This document shows, piece by piece, positions 60,688 through 64,000 of a stretch of 64,000 nt of DNA. Source of the DNA: Synergistaceae bacterium (GTDB lineage: Bacteria > Synergistota > Synergistia > Synergistales > Aminobacteriaceae); assembly GCA_017451025.1 (NCBI GenBank), contig JAFSSM010000003.1:39872-103871 (forward strand), given 5' to 3'. Position numbers and translations under genes: made by a program. The stretch's first letter is position 1; every line of letters starts with the position of its first letter. The notes beneath the pieces are model-generated. The model was not told where the DNA came from, did no database searches, and saw only the letters and a program-made list of their open reading frames with translations.

Positions 60688-61971
60688 ATGAATCAGGAAG
60701 AGCTATTTTCTCTCACAGATACCAGTTCACAGAAAAATGAACAGTTAGTAGTTTTCGGGGTAGGAGGCGGCGGAGGAAATGCCCTGAATCACATAATAGA
60801 GTCCAACGTTCAGGGAGTAGATTTTGTTGCTGCGAACACTGACCGCAAAGCCCTTGAGTCCAACAAAGCCCCCAACAGAATACTTTTAGGAGAGACATTG
60901 ACGCGCGGGCTCGGAGCGGGCGCAAATCCCAACATGGGAGCGAACGCCGCAAAGGAGAGCATCGAGAAAATCCGCGAGTACATCAACGGAGCCGATATGC
61001 TGTTTGTTACGGCAGGAATGGGCGGCGGAACAGGAACAGGAGCGGCCCCGATAATCGCCGAAGCCGCGAAGGAGTTAGGCGTTCTTGTTGTCGGTGTAGT
61101 AACCACGCCGTTCGGGTTCGAGATGCGCAAGCGTATGGCGACAGCCCAAGAAGGCATAGCCCAGCTAAAGAAGAACGTTGACGCACTGCTCATCGTCGAG
61201 AACCAGAAGCTGCTTGAACTGGATAACGGCCTCAAAATGAAGATAGTGGATGCGTACAAGAAGGTCGATGAAGTTTTGAGGCAGGCAGTGCAGGGAGTTA
61301 CAGACCTGATCACTAAAGAAGGCTTTGTGAATCTGGACTTTGCGGACATCAAGACAATTCTGAAGGCACCCGAGAACGGCGGAGCAACCATTGCAATAAT
61401 GGGCATGGGAGAAGGCGAAGGCGAAGGCCGGGCACGCAAAGCCGCAGAGCAGGCCATCAACTCGCCGTTAATGACTCTGGATCTTTCCGGTGCTAAGGGA
61501 ATGCTCCTGAACGTTACGACCGGGCCGGAAATCACACTAGGAGAAATGACAGAGGCCGCAGACATCATCCAGACCACAGCGGACGCTGACGCACAGGTAA
61601 TATGGGGGCATGTCATCGATGATTCGCTTGGCGACAAAGTGCACGTTACGCTGATTGCGACGTTCCCTGAGGGTGCGGCAGAACGCAAGTCCAACACGAA
61701 CTTCAAGGTTGCTGACCCTGCAGGCAAGCCGTCTGTATCACAGCCTGGCCCGAGAATCCACACACCCCAGCCCGTACAGCCGCCGCAGTCTCCAATTCGG
61801 ACAGGAACCAGGACAATTTACGAAGTGTACAGGGGCAAACGCGAGAAGGCCCAGTCCGGTTTTGAGGAAGCATCGTTATCTCAGCCCAGCGACGAGAGCA
61901 GTGCATTTCCCGGGCAGTTGAGGAGGTCATATGACCAGCCGTCTATCTTCAGAAAGAACACCAGAAACTGA
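60688..61971 (+). CDS. ftsZ: Cell division protein FtsZ
   Basis: The 427-residue tubulin-like GTPase forms the division ring. It has GVGGGGGNALNHI, the tubulin signature GGGTGTGAAP near residue 112, NVDALLIVENQKLL and NLDFADIKTIL. After a proline-rich linker the C-terminal peptide YDQPSIFRKNTRN binds FtsA. GGAGGAGG precedes the ATG. The last 41 bases overlap the next gene. Confidence 0.97.
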   Translation: MNQEELFSLTDTSSQKNEQLVVFGVGGGGGNALNHIIESNVQGVDFVAANTDRKALESNKAPNRILLGETLTRGLGAGANPNMGANAAKESIEKIREYINGADMLFVTAGMGGGTGTGAAPIIAEAAKELGVLVVGVVTTPFGFEMRKRMATAQEGIAQLKKNVDALLIVENQKLLELDNGLKMKIVDAYKKVDEVLRQAVQGVTDLITKEGFVNLDFADIKTILKAPENGGATIAIMGMGEGEGEGRARKAAEQAINSPLMTLDLSGAKGMLLNVTTGPEITLGEMTEAADIIQTTADADAQVIWGHVIDDSLGDKVHVTLIATFPEGAAERKSNTNFKVADPAGKPSVSQPGPRIHTPQPVQPPQSPIRTGTRTIYEVYRGKREKAQSGFEEASLSQPSDESSAFPGQLRRSYDQPSIFRKNTRN

Positions 61972-62614
61972 GCGCAGGCCAAGAATGCGGCGGGGCATCA
62001 AGAAACGCGGTATCCTGCCGTCGTTCGGGGATATTGTCCTGCCGATAGTGAGCGTTGCCGCTGTGGGATTGCTTGTGCTTGCCGGCCGCCAGTTCTTCAT
62101 CAACGGAATGCAAAGCTCACCGGGAATTACGTCGACACGTGCTTACGCGGACGCTCCTGCCCTGATAGCTGAGCGCGAAAAGGAAGCTAAACAGCCCGCT
62201 CCTGTTGCGGAAGTGAACGTACCCGAAGCTGAACCGGAGCCTGAACCTGAGGAGAATATGCTTGCGGTTGCGGAAGTGATTACGCCACAGCCGGTCAAGA
62301 CGGCTAACGTTCCTGCAAAAGCTCCCGCCGTGAAGGAAGAGCCGGTGAAGACAGCCGCAAAGCCTGCACAGATTCCGCTGAATAAGCAGTGGCGTGTGCA
62401 GATCGGAGCATACAGCACGAAGGCCGCCGCAGAAGAAGCCGCAAAGAAAGTCCGCAAAGCAGGTTACAGGGCCGTAGTATACTCGAACCCTGCATCCAAA
62501 CACGTAAAGGTATGGGTTGAGGGCGGTCCGACAAAGTTTTACGCCGACAGAATGGTGAACGCAATGAAGAAGCTCGGCTACAAGTCCAGCTTTGCGTTTC
62601 CCCCGGCCAAGTAG
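61931..62614 (+). CDS. SPOR-domain membrane protein
   Basis: The 227-residue protein has a basic cytoplasmic start, one membrane segment (VLPIVSVAAVGLLVLA), a Pro/Glu/Ala-rich linker and a C-terminal SPOR domain (WRVQIGAYSTKAAAEEAAKKV, then VVYSNPASKHVKVWV). SPOR domains bind denuded septal glycan, so it is probably a late division protein like FtsN or DedD. Its ATG, with GAGGAGG, lies inside the ftsZ 3' end in another frame. Confidence 0.88.
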   Translation: MTSRLSSERTPETERRPRMRRGIKKRGILPSFGDIVLPIVSVAAVGLLVLAGRQFFINGMQSSPGITSTRAYADAPALIAEREKEAKQPAPVAEVNVPEAEPEPEPEENMLAVAEVITPQPVKTANVPAKAPAVKEEPVKTAAKPAQIPLNKQWRVQIGAYSTKAAAEEAAKKVRKAGYRAVVYSNPASKHVKVWVEGGPTKFYADRMVNAMKKLGYKSSFAFPPAK

Positions 62615-62623
62615 ATTATTTCG

Positions 62624-62661
62624 GGCGGGCATCTTTCAGAATGTGCCTGCCTTTATTTTTT
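62624..62661 (+). terminator. Intrinsic terminator of the ftsA-ftsZ operon
   Basis: GGCGGGCA and TGCCTGCC form an 8-bp stem with one wobble, followed by TTTATTTTTT. It lies 9 bases after the SPOR gene stop and covers an ATG at 62641, which argues that folC starts later. Confidence 0.85.
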
Positions 62662-62664
62662 GCC

Positions 62665-63957
62665 ATGAACACATTTGACGAACTAGAAGACTTACTTCAC
62701 AAACATTCCAACAACAAAATCATTCCAGGCCTCGAAAGAATAGCAAGACTGCTTGAACGTCTTGGCAATCCGCAAGATTCATTCAAGGCAATTCACATCG
62801 TAGGCACAAACGGCAAAGGCTCAACTGGGGCGTTTATCTCGTCGATGCTGAAGGCTTCGGGGTATCACACGGCGTTCTATTCCAGCCCGCACCTCGAGAG
62901 TCCGGGAGAAAGACTCCTCATTGACGGACAGCCCCTTAGCGCGGACGAATGGATTGACGCTGTCGGCGAAGTGGTGAGGGTTATTCGTGATGATGAGGAG
63001 CTACCTTCATACTTTGAGCTTCTGACTGCGGGAGCATTTGTCCTGATGAGGAAGCATAAGGTTGAAGTTGGTGTAGTTGAGGCAGGATTGGGCGGTAAGC
63101 TCGACGCAACGAACACCATGCACAACGTGATCTGCTCGGTGATTGCGTCAATATCGATTGACCACACGGAATATCTTGGCCCGACGCTGGAGAGCATTGC
63201 GGGCGAGAAATTCGCTGTGGTGAGGAAGAATAAACCTGCGTGTTTCTCCGGGAATCCAGAATCGCTAATCCCGATGTTCAGGGAAGTGTGCGGTGAGCGC
63301 GGGGCTTTGCCGTTTGTTGTAAGCGAGGGGTCGAGAGTAGAGAACGTTCACGTTTCGCCGGAGGGTAACACATTCAGCTTCAAGGCTAATGGTCTGGAGC
63401 TTCCTGAGGTACGGACAAAATTAATCGGCGGGTACCAGATAAAGAATGCCTCTCTCTCCCTGTCCGCAATATCGCTCGTAATGAACGTATTACCCTGCAT
63501 AACAGCAAGTTCAATCCTCGAAGGTATAAATAGTGCTGTGTGGCCTGGAAGGCTTGAAGTTGTCGGAAATAACGTGATTCTGGACGGCGGACACAACTTC
63601 GACGGTGTTGCGAATTTGTGCAGGAGTGTCCGTGAACTTTGGGGGGATAAGTCCGTAGGAATAGTTTATGCGGCGATGAGGGACAAGGACTTTGCGGGAT
63701 GCCTTGAACTTTTCAGCAGTGAGCTTAACCCGAAACTGTACGTTACAACCGTCCCGGGAATGGCCAGAGCATCAACGCCGGAAGAACTCCTAGAGGCCGC
63801 GCACAGATTCTCGTGGCGGAATGAGCCTGAAGGCTTCGCTCTGCCGGAAGATGCTGTGAGCAGGGCCAGGAACGACGAAAACGATGTAGTTCTTGTGTGC
63901 GGAAGTCTGTATCTTGTGGGGTATATTAGGGGAAAGGTGATAGGGATTAGGGATTAG
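62665..63957 (+). CDS. folC: Folylpolyglutamate/dihydrofolate synthase
   Basis: FolC adds glutamates to folates. The 430-residue Mur-ligase-like enzyme has the P-loop IHIVGTNGKGSTGAF, YSSPHLESPGER, VEAGLGGKLDATN and SIDHTEYLG. The start at ATG 62665 avoids the terminator hairpin that contains the earlier in-frame ATG at 62641; neither has a good ribosome site. It ends 43 bases from the right edge. Confidence 0.9.
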   Translation: MNTFDELEDLLHKHSNNKIIPGLERIARLLERLGNPQDSFKAIHIVGTNGKGSTGAFISSMLKASGYHTAFYSSPHLESPGERLLIDGQPLSADEWIDAVGEVVRVIRDDEELPSYFELLTAGAFVLMRKHKVEVGVVEAGLGGKLDATNTMHNVICSVIASISIDHTEYLGPTLESIAGEKFAVVRKNKPACFSGNPESLIPMFREVCGERGALPFVVSEGSRVENVHVSPEGNTFSFKANGLELPEVRTKLIGGYQIKNASLSLSAISLVMNVLPCITASSILEGINSAVWPGRLEVVGNNVILDGGHNFDGVANLCRSVRELWGDKSVGIVYAAMRDKDFAGCLELFSSELNPKLYVTTVPGMARASTPEELLEAAHRFSWRNEPEGFALPEDAVSRARNDENDVVLVCGSLYLVGYIRGKVIGIRD

Positions 63958-63963
63958 TAACTA

Positions 63964-63991
63964 CCCCCTACCCCCTACCCCCTACCCCCTA
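63964..63991 (+). repeat. Heptamer tandem repeat (CCCCCTA)x4
   Basis: Four perfect CCCCCTA units follow folC and run to near the window edge, ending in AGTCCCCTAG. The flanks AACTACCCCCT and AGTCCCC also occur, on the opposite strand, in the palindrome at 27437 to 27472. Whether it continues beyond 64000 is unknown. Confidence 0.85.
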
Positions 63992-64000
63992 GTCCCCTAG

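Noticed and set aside
1..64000. tRNA, rRNA or replication origin
   Set aside because: No tRNA T-loop/anticodon arrangement, rRNA segment or DnaA-box cluster was noticed by eye on either strand; a covariance search could still find a missed tRNA.

Overview
The window reads as a chromosomal stretch of a Gram-negative-type anaerobe, most probably a member of the Synergistota. Clues are a subtilase ending in a GGC-type sorting tail like the Synerg-CTERM signal, a meso-DAP-type MurE (DNAR motif), a thiamine-ECF component, type IV pilus parts, a lipid A-type phosphoethanolamine transferase, and mid-range G+C. No rRNA, tRNA, CRISPR array or complete insertion sequence was seen. The taxon is inferred, not proven.

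The backbone is a complete but broken-up division and cell wall (dcw) cluster. Block 1 (minus strand, 9.2 to 4.3 kb) is murD-ftsW-murG, followed by udp and mrp. Block 2 (minus, 45.5 to 36.7 kb) is rsmH-ftsL-ftsI, then a subtilase and a damaged acetyltransferase, then murE-murF-mraY. Block 3 (plus, 56.0 to 62.6 kb) is murC-murB-ftsQ-like-ftsA-ftsZ-SPOR protein, followed by folC. Deleting 9.2 to 36.7 kb would restore the textbook order mraY-murD, so that stretch looks inserted or rearranged.

Other regions: 0 to 1.7 kb holds the end of a nicotinate phosphoribosyltransferase gene, then rplM-rpsI. At 1.7 to 4.2 kb are a DUF4230 protein and a phosphoethanolamine transferase whose 5' end carries a pentanucleotide repeat. 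At 9.3 to 12.4 kb are two flavodoxins (one exported) and a TPP-riboswitch operon, thiT-cbiA. At 12.5 to 17.2 kb are two tandem repeat-rich lipoproteins. At 17.3 to 23.7 kb are a metal P-type ATPase, a PatB-type lyase, a frameshifted glycosyltransferase, rseP and ispG. At 23.7 to 25.4 kb is a decayed McrBC system. At 25.4 to 28.6 kb are an acetyltransferase, a GntP permease and a 5'-truncated citrate-type transporter. At 28.7 to 36.3 kb are sugar phosphomutase, trmB, rsmD, a transposase stump, a MATE pump, coaD, a GIY-YIG protein and two exported paralogues. At 36.3 to 36.7 kb is a structured locus with a 35-residue hydrophobic peptide that looks like a type I toxin-antitoxin module. At 45.6 to 51.5 kb a winged-helix/ATPase/Cas4-like nuclease cassette runs into PilM-PilN and pseudopilin genes, with the nuclease ORF fused to a pilin-like domain. 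mltG, ftsK and a glycosyltransferase follow.

The most notable themes are (a) the candidate type I toxin locus, (b) a probable phase-variable envelope-modifying gene, (c) the ATPase-nuclease-pilin cassette, and (d) accessory genes carrying internal or terminal deletions (mcrB, mcrC, the citrate-type transporter, the GNAT gene) while core genes are intact.
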